Notes under the pieces: model-generated
Seen by the model: the letters and a program-made list of their open reading frames with translations, nothing else
What the model was told of the DNA's origin: nothing
Databases searched by the model: none
Origin: Acanthosepion esculentum
Lineage: Eukaryota > Mollusca > Cephalopoda > Sepiida > Sepiidae
Length of the DNA: 64,000 nucleotides
Direction of reading: 5' to 3'
NCBI GenBank assembly: GCA_964036315.1
Contig: OZ038485.1
Location: forward strand, 100,841,249-100,905,248
Part shown: positions 43,801-54,401 of the stretch, piece after piece
Numbering within the stretch: the first letter of the stretch is position 1
Layout of the letters: the number at the start of each line of letters is the position of its first letter
Position numbers and translations under genes: made by a program

Positions 43801-44884
43801 TTTTTGTAAAGTTACAGATTATTTAGCAAAAAATATATTTTGCCTGTGGCACAAATCCAAAGTTTTTAGTAATGCTACTGACTTCTTTCCTGCAACATGA
43901 AAGTGAACCAACCTCCTTCCTCTCATCTTCCTTTCTTTATGTTTCTCTCACTTTCAGTGGCGTTTCTTTCTTTCTTTCTTTTTTTTCTTAACTTCTTCCT
44001 ATCTTTCTTTCCGTTCACTGTTTCTTTCTTTGTAAGGCGTTTTGTCTTCTAGTTTTTTTCTTACCCTCCCCAATATTTTTTATTCTCCGTCTTTTACTCC
44101 ACTTTCGATCGATCTACATGTTTTCATCTCTGAATATATCTCAATCTCTCTTCCAGTCTCTTTTTACTTTCACCATTTTCTTCTTTCTCTTTCACTTCCT
44201 CTTCTTTCTGGCTTCTCAATCTATCTACCTATCTATTCCCCACTCGCTTCACATTACTTCAATATAAGCTTCCTAATTTCAAACGAGACTGAACTCTCAA
44301 GACAAAAACGTGAAAGATGAGTATCTTTGCTGGTAGGGGTGGAAGTGTGTAGGAACCGAAACCGAATAAATAATCATTGAGAAGATGACTGGCGGTCGGG
44401 TTGTCGGTGGTTGAGGCGCCCTCTACTGTCATCGTAAATATCTACTGGTTCCTGATCGGAGTTTTAGGCGGAAACCAGCCGACATTGCAAATGCGAACTA
44501 TCTCGGGAAAGGTTGGGTTCCATAGCTTTCTCGTTCATTCTGTGTATTTATTTACGTGTTTATTTATTTCTAAGTTGCGGTTTCGAATAACAAAACCGCT
44601 GAGAATAGGGATCTACTTCTGGTCTGCTTCGGAGCTGAAATAGTGACGTATTTCTCAACAGTACCAGAAGTCGGTGTTCAAGCTCAGCTAATTTCGATGG
44701 CTTATTTTCTTGAAAAGTTTACACTCCTATCCGTTTTTGTCACCTAGGTCTGGTACATACACTGAAGTGCCCAAAATCAGGGAATATCCGTCCGGTATCG
44801 TGTAGGATGGATTCTAGCATGTTGAATTGAAGCAATTCGGCGTGGTATCGTTTCTACAAGTGGGCAGAAGACGGTCTTGAAAGC
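43801..44884. other. unassigned DNA
   Basis: 43900-44250 is pyrimidine-rich without a monomer. The remainder, to 44884, shows no repeat shared with other parts of the window and no supported gene. Confidence 0.5.
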
Positions 44885-45585
44885 TGACCATATCTATACC
44901 GTTTTGAAACCTCGTCACAGATATACCATCGTAAAAAGCTGGTCACAACTCTACCATCTTGAAAGCTGATCACAGTTATAGCGTCTTAAAAGCTGGCCAC
45001 AGCTATATCATCTTAGAAAGCTATCCACAACTATACCGTCTTTAATGATGGTCACAGTTATAGCATCTTGAACGCTGACCACGGCTATACCGTCTTGAAC
45101 GCTGGTCACAGTTATAGCATCTTGATAGCTGACCACACCTATATCGTTTTGAAAGCTAGCCACATCTATACCGTCTTGATAGGTTGTCAAAGCTAAACCG
45201 AATTGATAGGTGGTCACAGCTATGTCATCTTAATAGCTGGGCACAGCTATACAGTCTTGAAATCTACCAACAGCTATACCGACTTGAATGCTTGCCACAG
45301 CTATATCTTCTTGAAAGCTGCTCTCAGATCTAGCCTCTTGAAATCTGCCCATAGATATAACGCCCGGAAAACTGACCACATCTATATCGTTTTGAAACCT
45401 GGTCATAGCTATATCATCTTAAAAGGATGACCACAACCATATCGTTTTGAATGCTGTTCTCCGTTATACCATCTTGAACGCTGGCCACGGCTATACAGTC
45501 GTGAACGCTGGTCACAATTATAGCATCTTGAAAGCCGGCCATAGCTATATCGTCTTCAAAGCTGGCTACAGCTATACCGTCGGGA
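44885..45585. repeat. 27-28-bp minisatellite
   Basis: About 25 units, consensus AGCTATACCGTCTTGAAAGC plus TGGTCAC. Substitutions are common. It ends at CTATACCGTCGGGATTCG, where a SINE body begins at 45590. Confidence 0.9.
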
Positions 45586-45589
45586 TTCG

Positions 45590-46243
45590 TTAAATTCCCT
45601 TATGCGCAAATACTCTTGAAAAAGGTATGAATCCACCTTTTCTCCCTCCCTGCTATGGGTTAATTAGTAGGACTTGTATCAGTAAATTATGAAATAAATA
45701 AATAAATAAAACAATTTTGGTTTTAAATAGGAGTAGAGGTTTCCCTCGTGGTTCCTATTTAGGAATGAGTTTTCTGGTTCCCTCTAAAGTATTTTTCATT
45801 CTCTTTCATTCTTTTTCACTGCCAGTAGTCCTTTGCATCTTAGCGGTATTATCGCTTAGCTTGGGGGCGAATTATTTTTTTTTTAATAAATAATAATATG
45901 CCAAGGGTTGATAAACTGTGAAAAAAAATCGATCAATCAAACAACTGGGGTCCATAGCCTCATTGCTTCTGCGTCAAATCTGACCCCCTACTAAGTATTT
46001 ACTCTGTCTCCCCACTAAAACGAGTTGTGACACAAGGCCTGGTTTTAAGGTGGGGACCCGAGGGCTTACACCCGGACCAGGAACAAAAATTGCCTGTAGC
46101 CCCCGCAACCGTCGGTTGCGCTACTGTCGGTGCGAACACCGATCCCTCTATTTGGTGCAATGAGAGAGCGCGGCTTCGGGCAGCTGTTCCCCAGGGCTGG
46201 GCACCTCGCAGTATAATTTTCCTCATTTGCGATTCTGTCCTTT
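45590..46243 (+). repeat. duplicated composite block, copy 2
   Basis: Matches 23625-24318 throughout, including the nested family B copy (45725-45880) and the 330-bp segment downstream. The 5S head and the front of the SINE body are missing because the minisatellite at 44885-45585 abuts it. Confidence 0.85.
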
Positions 46244-46734
46244 GACGGAGTCGCCCCTGAGCGCACTCTGCCCAGAGTGCCAACTGAGAGATGATAAATA
46301 GATGTGTTACAAACCACCCCAAAGGGTGATTTACACACCTGACCCGTACCATCAGTCCAAACACAACTGAAACCATGACTCATTGAACCAAACTACACGT
46401 TGCCAGTTCTTCCAAGGTTCAAATCCTGACATTAACTTATGCAAGTGAGGAGATTTTTCCGGTGTTTTGGTGTTACCAGAAGCACCCTGGTGGGTCTTCT
46501 GCTCCCATATCTCATGAAAGCTAAAGAACGCTTAACCGATCAGAAGAATATGTGTAGGGTAAGCCATGCATTGAATGTAAATATGATTTGTGTCAGTTTC
46601 GTTTGTTTCCCACGACAGAAAATTCTAAATTCTGTTCATGTTGGTTCATCGCCTACACTATGTACAGTAATGCCTTCTTTCAGTTCGTACAGCTATACAT
46701 TACAAACTGTAAATAGAAGATTCTTTTTCTTTCC
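46244..46734. other. unassigned DNA
   Basis: Begins with a moderately GC-rich part (GGGTGATTTACACACCTGAC region), continuing from the duplicated block. No gene supported. Confidence 0.45.
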
Positions 46735-47430
46735 ATGTGGCGTGTCCTTTCAGGACGTAGGCGATCATGGCTCTCCACCTCCTTCTATCCCTTGCACCTC
46801 TCAACAAGTTCCTTCCCTCTGCCACATTCTCCAGACCATGTTCTGTCATCCACTTGCTTAAGGCCGATAGGTATGTCATGTGTTTTTTTACCTTGTCTCT
46901 CTTTCCTTCTATTCGACCCGTGAGTATCAGATTCTCCAGGCCTTTCTCCCTAATTATGTGTCCCAGGAAGTTCAGCTGCCTCTGCCTGACGTTAAGTATA
47001 AGCTTTCTCCTTATTTTCAACCTCATCGTTACTCACACGCTCGGTCTATGATATCCTTAGCATCCTTCTGCAGAGGGTTTTGTAATTTCTTTTCCGTGTC
47101 TGCTATCCGTACTGTAACATCTGCGTATCTTATGTTGTGAAAATTGAGTATCAGATTCTCCAGGCCTTCCCCCCTCATTATGTGTCCCAGGAAATTCAGC
47201 TGCCTCTTCCTGATGTTAAGTGTAAGTCTCCTCGTTTTCATACTCTCTAAGACCTCATCGTTGATCACACGCTCGGTCCATGATATCTTAGCATCCTTCT
47301 GTAGAACCACATCTCCGGCGCCTCGAGTCTCTTCTTCATCTTTGAGGAAATTGTCTACCATTCGCTGCTGTAAAGAAGGACAGATGTGACGTAGCTGGTC
47401 AGTATTCTTTTCTTCGTTACCAAAGAAATC
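46735..47430 (-). pseudogene. RTE-like LINE 3' fragments, internally duplicated
   Basis: Minus strand reads DEEETRGAGDVVLQKDAKIS, RRLTLNIRKRQLNFLGHIMR and GEGLENLILN, then IRYADVTVRIADTEKKLQN, a reverse transcriptase motif C with Val instead of the second Asp, and then a second copy of QKDAKDIIDRACE, RQLNFLGHIIREKGLENLI and LTGRIEGKR, ending WRAMIAYVLKGHAT. The C-terminal region is thus present twice, with a polymerase motif in between, out of natural order. A deletion/duplication or two overlapping copies explains it. Confidence 0.85.
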
Positions 47431-47607
47431 CTCCTGTCTCGCAATATTGTGCGCAATGGCGCTGCATTTGGGGATCGCCTCCTTAGTCCGATAACATTAA
47501 TATGTCACCTTCCAAACAAATTGACCCTGGTGAGATTCGGACTTTTGTGTCATGATTGGAAAGCAAATGTTCATACGAGGAACTGCTGTAATTCACAAAT
47601 TGTGACC

Positions 47608-47612
<5 letters not shown>
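47431..47612. other. unassigned DNA
   Basis: No feature recognised. Confidence 0.45.

Positions 47613-47652
<40 letters not shown>
47613..47652. repeat. (CT)n microsatellite
   Basis: Pure CT, about 20 units, at the start of a local tandem duplication. CTAT repeats (47865-47890) and CTTT/CTCT sequence (47898-47932) precede the second duplicate. Confidence 0.95.
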
Positions 47653-47655
<3 letters not shown>

Positions 47656-48127
47656 TGAAAACTAAGCATTCTGTTTTTCTGACAGTTAGTCCTTTTTTCT
47701 TGCTTTCCTTTACTACATTGAAGCTGTTTTATCCTCCTGTTATGATCAGCCCATCATAGAGGCTCTTCATTGCTTAGTGTTTCAAATATTTGCCTCGTGG
47801 CCATGTTGTATTTGGAAAGTCAGCAGCTGAATATTCATTTGTCGATTCACAACGTGAGACCAATCTATCTATCTATCTATCTATCTATCTTTGTGCCACT
47901 CTTTCTTTCTCTCTCTTTCTCTCTATTTCTCTATTTTGCTGAAAACCAAGCATTCTGTTTTCTGACAGTCCTTTCTTCTTGCTTTCCTTTGCTACATTGA
48001 AGCTGTTTTATTGTCCTGTTATGTTTAGCCGATCATAGAGGCTCTTCGTCGCTTAGTGTTTCAAATATTTGCCTCGAGGCCATGTTGTATTTGGAAAGTC
48101 AGCGCTTGGATATTCATTTGTCGATTC
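47656..48127. repeat. local direct duplication, about 193 bp, two copies
   Basis: 47656-47850 and 47938-48127 match from CTGAAAAC.AAGCATTCTGTTTT through TGCTTTCCTTT.CTACATTGAA, CATAGAGGCTCTTC and ATTTGCCTCG.GGCCATGTTG to ATATTCATTTGTCGATTCA. Offset about 280 bp, with roughly 10% visible differences. Confidence 0.85.
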
Positions 48128-48595
48128 ATTTTTGCATCTGTTGACTTGAAATAAAGAGAGCCAAGTTCGCAAACATTTCGAAAGTGATATTGTATAGCAG
48201 AAGGATGCTATTGGGCCTGGAAATGACGTTCTCCTTTCTTGCGTATCATTGACCAAATCAACAATTTATTCTCTTGCTGTGTTTCATCGTCCGAGTTTTC
48301 TCTTCCTTTTTTTTTTCCTCCTTCTTCCTTCCTTCTTCGAAAGCATCAGCATCAACGTATCACAAGTAAAAACAATAACTGTTTTATTTGTCGACTCTGT
48401 TTCATTCACATCTTTTCCTTTCCTCCAACTCCTTTTCTTCTCAACCTCTTTCTTCAACCATCGTCTTCTTTCTTCTTTACTTTGTTCTCCATATCAACCT
48501 TTAACCTTTCTTTTCCTTTACTTTCTTTCATTGTTCTATTTCCTTCAACTGTTCTTTTCTTGCACCATCTCTGGCTTCTTCCTTATCTTGATCCC

Positions 48596-48596
<1 letters not shown>
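48128..48596. other. unassigned pyrimidine-rich DNA
   Basis: From 48290 on, the plus strand is rich in C and T, grading into the GTC/GTT/CTT arrays. No gene supported. Confidence 0.45.
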
Positions 48597-48630
<34 letters not shown>

Positions 48631-48707
48631 TGTTGTTGTTGTTGTTGTTGTTCTTCTTCTTCTTCTTCTTCTTCTTCTTCTTCTTCTTCTTCTTCTTCTT
48701 CTTCACA
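48597..48707. repeat. (GTC)n-(GTT)n-(CTT)n compound microsatellite
   Basis: CGT units (48598-48630), then TGT units (to about 48650), then TCT units (to 48705). Successive trinucleotide runs each differ by one base from the previous one, typical of stepwise conversion of a single array. Confidence 0.95.
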
Positions 48708-48757
48708 TTTAACAATAGTATCGACCCCTTTTCTCCCACCTCTTGTGGATTTTGAAT

Positions 48758-49110
48758 TTACGGCCATATCACGTTGAAACACAGGTTCTCGTACGATCAC
48801 CCAATTTAAGCAACGTCGAGCATGAAATACCGGGTGCTGTAAGCTTGGATGTGTGGGTGGTGTAATGGACAGGAGATCAGAAATCGAAGAGTCGTGTTCC
48901 AATTCCAGTCGGGTAAGATTATATTCACTTACGCTCAAAATACAGTTGGGAAAAGCATAAATCCCCCTTTTATCACCCCACCTATGGGTTAATTAGTAGG
49001 ACTTATATCAGTAAATCATTATTATATCCTCCAAATTTTTACAATCTAAAAACATTCTGGTTTTAAATAACGCAGCAAAAGACTGATAAGCCGTAAAAAA
49101 TATAATCAAT
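48758..49110 (+). repeat. 5S-headed SINE with full tail
   Basis: Head TTACGGCCATATCACGTTGA, ACACAGGTTCTCGTACGATC, TTAAGCAACGTCGAGC, then AATACCGGGTGCTGTAAGCT; about 25 bp are missing after CGAGC. Body GGATGTGTGGGTGGTGTAAT, then GTGTTCCAATTCCAGTCGGG (B-box-like), TATGGGTTAATTAGTAGGAC. The tail CTGGTTTTAAATAACGCAGC, GATAAGCCGTAAAAAA, ending AATCAATCAATC, is the best undisturbed tail in the window and serves as reference for the nested copies. Confidence 0.85.
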
Positions 49111-49424
49111 CAATCAACTACTCTATTCATCTTTTTCCCATTTAAGAAGTGTATCAACGCCTTTCCCCGCCCCCTATGAATTTTTCTTAGCCTTACCTCC
49201 CCTCTATTGGTTTTAGAATCGAAAAAAGAAAAATGAAATAATCTAAGATTTTATGCTCCAGACGAGTAACCACTTCCAAGCAAGGGGACCTGCTCTTTGT
49301 TTGTAAAAAAAAAAAATCAGTAAAAGGTAATAATAAAAGTCATTCAAATCATAGATGTGGCTTTCTACCCAGATCAAGGCAGAAAGATTTCTATGATAAT
49401 ATCTGGGAAGAGTTTCAACATACG
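49111..49424. other. unassigned DNA
   Basis: No repeat or gene recognised. Short poly-A run near 49305-49317. Confidence 0.45.
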
Positions 49425-49940
49425 ACAAGAAGTAAGACGCCGAAATCTGAATATCGCGTTGAAATAGCGAAAAATGCCTTCCAAAAGCTAAGCAAAGAAT
49501 TAAGAAACAGGAAAATTTCTATATGACAGTGAATGCTGTAAAATCTCATCACAGATGAAGAGGAGATTTGAAACAACAGAAATGTGGTTCTACTGAAGGA
49601 TGCTGAGAATACCATGGATTGAACATTAGAGCAACGACGAAGTTTAAATGAAAATGGAAACAAAAAGCATACTTATACTTATCACCAGAGAGAGAGAGAG
49701 ACAGAGAGACAGTTGAAACTTCTAGGACACATAATGAGAAAAGAGGGTTTAGAAATGTTGACACTCGTAGGGCTGTTTGAAGGCTAGAGGGCCAGAGGAA
49801 TACAGCGCATAAAGAGCTTGTGTATATTACTGGCAGAACAGGGTTTAGGAGAGATGACAAAAGGACAGGAAATTGTGGAGAGAAATGATCAATAACGCCC
49901 TGAAAGAACACGGCACATACAAGAAGAAAAAGAAGAAGAA
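49425..49940 (+). pseudogene. RTE-like LINE 3' fragment with AAG tail
   Basis: Decayed copy: AKNAFQKLSKELRNRKIS near 49465-49520, LKDAENTMD/LRIPWI-like near 49600, LLGHIMRKEGLEMLTL near 49715, ITGRTGFRRDD/EQGLGEMTKGQEIVERND near 49830-49890, then CACGGCACATACAAGAAG and an AAG-rich tail. Several frameshifts. Confidence 0.8.
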
Positions 49941-50032
49941 TGTAGCTAATCAGTTTGTCGGTCGTCTATAATCAAAGCTTAAGGGAGGACCAGAAATAAT
50001 AACAGCGACTTGAGTGAACACCAAATGTTATA

Positions 50033-50037
<5 letters not shown>

Positions 50038-50120
<83 letters not shown>
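50038..50120. repeat. (TA)n microsatellite
   Basis: Pure TA, about 41 units, abutting the hairpin element at 50121. Confidence 0.95.
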
Positions 50121-50124
<4 letters not shown>

Positions 50125-50434
50125 CGCGAATCATTCATACGAAAAGCAGATACTGAAGTTAATGATATGACAAGAATCACTCTCGCAAACAATTTTTAAT
50201 AATAAAATACATTAACTTCGAATCCGTTAATGAATGGTATGATCCTTGTTTATAAATTCCGGTTTTTATTTAAAAAAAAAACCTGATAAAACCGGAATTT
50301 ATAAACAAGGATCATACCATTCATTAACGGATTCGAAGTTAATGTATTTTATTAATAAAAATTGTTTCCGAGAGTGATTCTTGCCATATCATTAACTTCA
50401 TTATCTGCTTTTCGTATGAATGATTCGCGTAATA
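50121..50434. mobile_element. 314-bp near-perfect inverted-repeat (hairpin) element
   Basis: Left arm starts ATTACGCGAATCATTCATAC and ends CCTTGTTTATAAATTCCGGT at about 50263; the right arm is its mirror, starting ACCGGAATTTATAAACAAGG and ending TATGAATGATTCGCGTAAT. Arms are about 145-148 bp with only a few mismatches; the loop is about 18 bp, A-rich. No coding. High arm identity and TA-rich flanks (50038-50120, 50462-50519) point to a TA-targeting MITE or a recent inverted duplication. Confidence 0.88.
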
Positions 50435-50459
50435 TAAATTGAACCCGCACCACATAAAT

Positions 50460-50461
<2 letters not shown>

Positions 50462-50519
<58 letters not shown>
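50462..50519. repeat. (TA)n microsatellite
   Basis: Pure TA, about 29 units, followed at once by family D. Confidence 0.95.
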
Positions 50520-50521
<2 letters not shown>

Positions 50522-50876
50522 CAAAGAGTTAATCATACCTTGAATCAATTAGCAATATTAATGCAATTATTGGCGAAATCCCTTTGCTAGTAGACATAAT
50601 TATAAGCATTATACTACTAATAATTCACTGAATGATGAGATGCTTATGTATAAAATAGATATGGTGTATTTTTAATTCAGCTAGTACTTTCAAATGCTTC
50701 ACGCATTCATCTTCAGGCTGTATTTTTTCCTTTAGAATCAAAACTGGGAGACAAAATAAATGTGTTTTTCCGACCGAAAGATATTTTTAAGAATGAGCTA
50801 TTTATTAACGGCTATGTAGTGTTGGAGTGTGCAAATCGCAACGCTAAAGTTCAAATATTTCAAGTGAGAATTTTTA

Positions 50877-50882
<6 letters not shown>
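50519..50882 (+). repeat. family D repeat, copy 1
   Basis: TTACAAAGAGTTAATCATAC, CTTGAATCAATTAGCAATAT, ATTGGCGAAATCCCTTTGCT, AAATGCTTCACGCATTCATC, AGAATGAGCTATTTATTAAC and CAAATCGCAACGCTAAAGTT align with 53656-54010. Both copies follow a (TA)n array; this one also ends in (TA)n (50880-50907). The first 30 bp occur again alone at 54187-54217. Noncoding; class unknown. Confidence 0.88.
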
Positions 50883-50909
<27 letters not shown>

Positions 50910-50937
50910 CAATTAAAGAGTAGTTAAATTTAAGCCT

Positions 50938-51215
50938 AACAATAACTCACATCTGAACTACGCTTAGAAAGTCATTTAGGGCACCTTAGCGTGGTGTGAT
51001 AGTTAGTAAGCTTGTCTAGCTATAACAATTACAACTGAGTAGTGAGATCGATCTTCATTAAATGCCTCATTCTTATGGCCTTGTGCCACATCTCAGCTAC
51101 GCTTAGAAAGTCATTTAGGGCCCCTCAGTATATTATAATGGTTAACTAGCTTGTCTCGCAAGAACAATTACGACTGAGTAGTGAGTTCGATTCTCACTGG
51201 GTGCCTCATAATTTC
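50938..51215 (+). repeat. tandem tRNA-like SINE units
   Basis: Two copies of about 131 bp sharing CTACGCTTAGAAAGTCATTT, AGGGC.CCT.AG, AACAATTAC.ACTGAGTAGT and the AATGCCTC/GGTGCCTC end. The second has a good A box region (ATAATGGTTAACTAGCTTG) and B box (GAGTTCGATTCTC); in the first the B box is GAGATCGATCTTC. A third, partial start (CTAAGCTACGCTTGGAAA) follows at about 51230. Confidence 0.75.
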
Positions 51216-51904
51216 GACATTGTGCTACATCTAAGCTACGCTTGGAAAAATCACTATAGGCCAAAACTCTTTGCTACGATCTTTGCCTCCACGTTAGATA
51301 AGAAATGTCACCCCTTCCTGATTTTTCCCGTTTCACAGAGCTCAATCTCAGTAATTTTTTTTTGTAGCCCTGGAAGACTCTAAACTTATGAAAAGTCTTG
51401 ATCCTAAGAAGGCTACAAGAATATTGCAGCGCGTCTGCTCTATGTTTAAAGTATGCAGCATCAACATAGAATCTTTACTATAAAAATAAAAAAAAAACGA
51501 TCAAACTGATATATTGAATAATATGTGAATAAATAAATTAACTTCCTTAAAAGCTCTTCGTGCCAGGAAACCATCTAAAGCAGACTTGGGTTTCTTCTCG
51601 CTTATCTATAATAGTACTCTTAACCTTAATAGTGATTGTCGCAGACAGACGTAAATGCTACCTAGCCGCCATTATTAGAGATTATTCGTACAGGTATTTT
51701 CGAAATGTGGTGATTAGAAGTGAAAAATCTCCCTCCATCGACAGGAGACTTCGCTTTCTTTTCGCGGGGATGGACAGAGCGAAGCGACGTGTCCCTGGGC
51801 CATCGACATTAGAGCGAGAAAAGTATTGATTTTCTTTAAGACATTACCAAATTTCGCAGTTATTTTCGTAATGATGCAGGTATATTAGGTGCACGAAAAA
51901 GGGA
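51216..51904. other. unassigned DNA
   Basis: An 89-residue frame at 51560-51829 has no recognised motif and no supporting context, so I do not call it. Nothing else supported. Confidence 0.4.
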
Positions 51905-52615
51905 GACTTCTCACGGGAAAAGTCAGGAGGCTTGTCGAGGTGGAAAGATGTCAAAGAAAGTGACCTACGAAAAGGAAATAAGAAGTAGGAAGACTTTTAA
52001 AGTCAACAAAATGAAGAAGAATTTCTGTGAGAGAAAGAAAACGTGAAGAAAGAAAGAAAGAAAGAAAGAAAACAATCACGAGAGAAGTAATTTGGAGAGA
52101 ATGAAAGAATCAATTAAAGAAAGGAAAATAAGATGAAATGAGTTGTAGAAAAGAAAGAAAGGATGAAAGAAAGAAAGAAAGAAAGTATGAATGAAAAACA
52201 ATGATCATTGAAAAGGAAAAGAAAGAAAACGAAAGAAATATTGGATGAATGAATGAAAACTATGATCATTGAAAAGAATAACAAAGAAAGAAAGAACGAA
52301 ATAAAGAAAAATAAAAGAAGTACAAATTAATCTATAGAACGAAAAAAAAGAAGATTAGTTTGAAAGAATGCGAGAAAAATTAAATCGAAGAGATAAAAGA
52401 TCGTAAGAAAAAGAATTAAAAACAATGATCATTGAAAATGAAAAGAAAGAAAAAATGAATTAATGAAAAATAAGAATCATTGAAAAGACAAAGAAAGAAA
52501 GAAGGATTGAATGAATGAAAAACGAACGTCATTCAAAAGGAAAAGAACGAAAAAAGAAAGAAAGAATGGATGAAAAACAATAATCATTTGAAAGAAAAAG
52601 AAAGAATGAATGAAT
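51905..52615. repeat. GAAA-rich purine tract with degenerate repeat
   Basis: Plus strand nearly all purine. A phrase of about 60-75 bp, ATGAAAAACAATGATCATTG followed by AAAAGGAAAAGAAAGAAA, recurs in decayed form near 52190, 52255, 52420, 52470, 52530 and 52570. Composition complements the pyrimidine-rich satellite at 36-43 kb, but the monomer is unrelated. Confidence 0.8.
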
Positions 52616-52815
52616 GGTTTGGTTTGCTTTGCTTTGCTTTACGGCATATCAACCTCAATGAGTTATTTAATACCGATAAAAATTTTATTGCTTATAATAT
52701 TTTTTTTTCAAAAATCTATTGCTGTTAATATTTTTTATTTCGAAAAATCTATTTCTGGTAATATTTTAAAAAAAATGTATACCTAGTACTATATTTGTTT
52801 TCGAAAAAGTATAGC
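52616..52815 (+). repeat. composite repeat family C, partial copy 5
   Basis: TTTACGGCATATCAACCTCA, GAGTTATTTAATACCGATAA, then three or four CAAAAATCTATTGCTGTTAA-type units of about 35 bp. The head module and second array are absent. Confidence 0.75.
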
Positions 52816-52819
52816 TGTT

Positions 52820-53110
52820 ATAGTGACTTGGCCTAAAGATTTGTGAACTCAATACCTGTCTACCGCGGAGGTGAACAAAAACTTGGTGAGTTGAGTTAAA
52901 GGGAGATAACTGAGACATCCGGGAGAGGCATGGCACGTGGAACGAGAACAATCTACACTGGTTGTCGAAATAAACCGTTCAGTTCGAAATTCCAATCACC
53001 CGAAGAAGGCCAGAGCGTACAACGGCCGAAACGCCGCGAATATTGCAATAAAGACGAGGGCAACATTCCGAACAATGAAAATAATGTAAAATCAAACGGA
53101 TATTCAAAAA
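52820..53110 (+). repeat. family T tRNA-derived SINE, decayed
   Basis: GTGAACTCAATACCTG at 52842 is a remnant B box; the body follows with GGCATGGCACGTGGAACGAG, GAAGAAGGCCAGAGCGTACA, ACGGCCGAAACGCCGCGAAT and GGGCAACATTCCGAACAATG. A 66-residue frame at 52930-53130 is simply the open frame of this SINE, also seen at 25524. Confidence 0.8.
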
Positions 53111-53578
53111 AGTCAACGAATAAAAATTAAATAAAAAGATTTTCATTAGCAGTTGAAAACAAGAAGGGAAAATCAATATTTTTGACGTGAAGATGTTGCT
53201 GGTCTATATGGTGGAGAGAAAATTCGAAGATTTCATTTCGGCAGACCTTCAAAAACGCACTTCGTAATCCTGGCCTTCAGCTGGACTCGAACATTGATTT
53301 TTCGGGCAAGTGGCGATTTCATCATCTCTTCAGATACTAATCAATCTAAATGATATTGTCTAATTGATATGAACAGACGAGAATAGAATCGCAAGCATTT
53401 CGTAAATATTTAGACTCAAGAGAAGAAACGACGATAAATAATTCTTTATTGTAATTATATTATTAATATTACAGGGTGTCCCTTTATGACGAATGAAACG
53501 CTTATTTATATACACTAACTTTCAATTCTAAAAGTTTTTCAATACTTCCTAATGTCTCTATAACTGAAAAGCCAAATA

Positions 53579-53582
<4 letters not shown>
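53111..53582. other. unassigned DNA
   Basis: ACAGGGTGTCCCTTTATGAC at 53473 resembles the end of some DNA transposons that begin CAGGGTGTCC, but no matching end was found. No gene supported. Confidence 0.4.

Positions 53583-53655
<73 letters not shown>
53583..53655. repeat. (TA)n microsatellite
   Basis: Pure TA, about 36 units, directly before family D copy 2. Confidence 0.95.
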
Positions 53656-53657
<2 letters not shown>

Positions 53658-54010
53658 CAAAAAGTTAATCATACCTTGAATCAATTAGCAACATTAATGC
53701 AATTATTGGCGAAATCCTTTCGCTGGTAGACATAATTATAAGCATTATACTACTAATAAGCCACTGAATGATGAGATCCTGATGTATAAAATGGATATGG
53801 TGTATTTTTTAATTCACCTAGTACTTTCAAATGCTTCACGCATTCATCTTCAGGCTGTATTTTTTCCTTTAGAATCAAAACTGGAAGATGAAATAAATGT
53901 GTTTTTCAGATCGAAAGATGTTTTTAAGAATGAGCTATTTATTAACGACTATGTAGTGTTGGGGCGTGCAAATCGCAACGCTAAAGTTCAAATGAGAATT
54001 TTTTGAATTT
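53656..54010 (+). repeat. family D repeat, copy 2
   Basis: Near-identical to 50519-50882, with about 5% differences and an 11-bp deletion near its end (ATTTCAAGTG missing before AGAATTTTT). The flank after the copy is different, so the repeat end is near 54005. Confidence 0.88.
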
Positions 54011-54186
54011 TGTAATTTGGTAAATCCACGAATTTTTTATTATGAGTGTTTTTCAGTTAACATGACATGAACTAAGTAGATAGTTCAATTAACAGAGTGA
54101 TATGTCTTAGTGGGTTTTTTCTCAGGAATTTTTTACTGCAGATCAATTGTTTTTCATGAATATAATAAAATAGGCAGCATATACTT

Positions 54187-54272
54187 TTATATTACAAAGA
54201 GTTAATCATACCTTGAATATATATATATATATATTGTGTGCGTGTGTGTGCGTGCGCGTGTGTGTGTGTGTG
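54187..54272. repeat. family D start, (TA)n and (GT)n
   Basis: TTACAAAGAGTTAATCATAC then CTTGAA (first 26 bp of family D) runs straight into (TA)n (54218-54235) and then GT/GC dinucleotides to 54272. Confidence 0.85.
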
Positions 54273-54401
54273 TATTTAGACAGCATTCTTTCATTAATGC
54301 ATATTTCATTAAATAATATAGACAAGTTTTGCCAAATTTATTTAAGGCAAATTCCTTTCATATCGTCTGATAAGCTTAACAACATTATCATTGAAAGACG
54401 A

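Noticed and set aside
44042..44643. Two plus-strand frames of 80-92 codons after the satellite
   Set aside because: The first is pyrimidine-tract translation; the second has no motif or support.
51560..51829. An 89-codon protein with an apparent hydrophobic segment
   Set aside because: No recognised motif, no homologous context and length within chance for this window.
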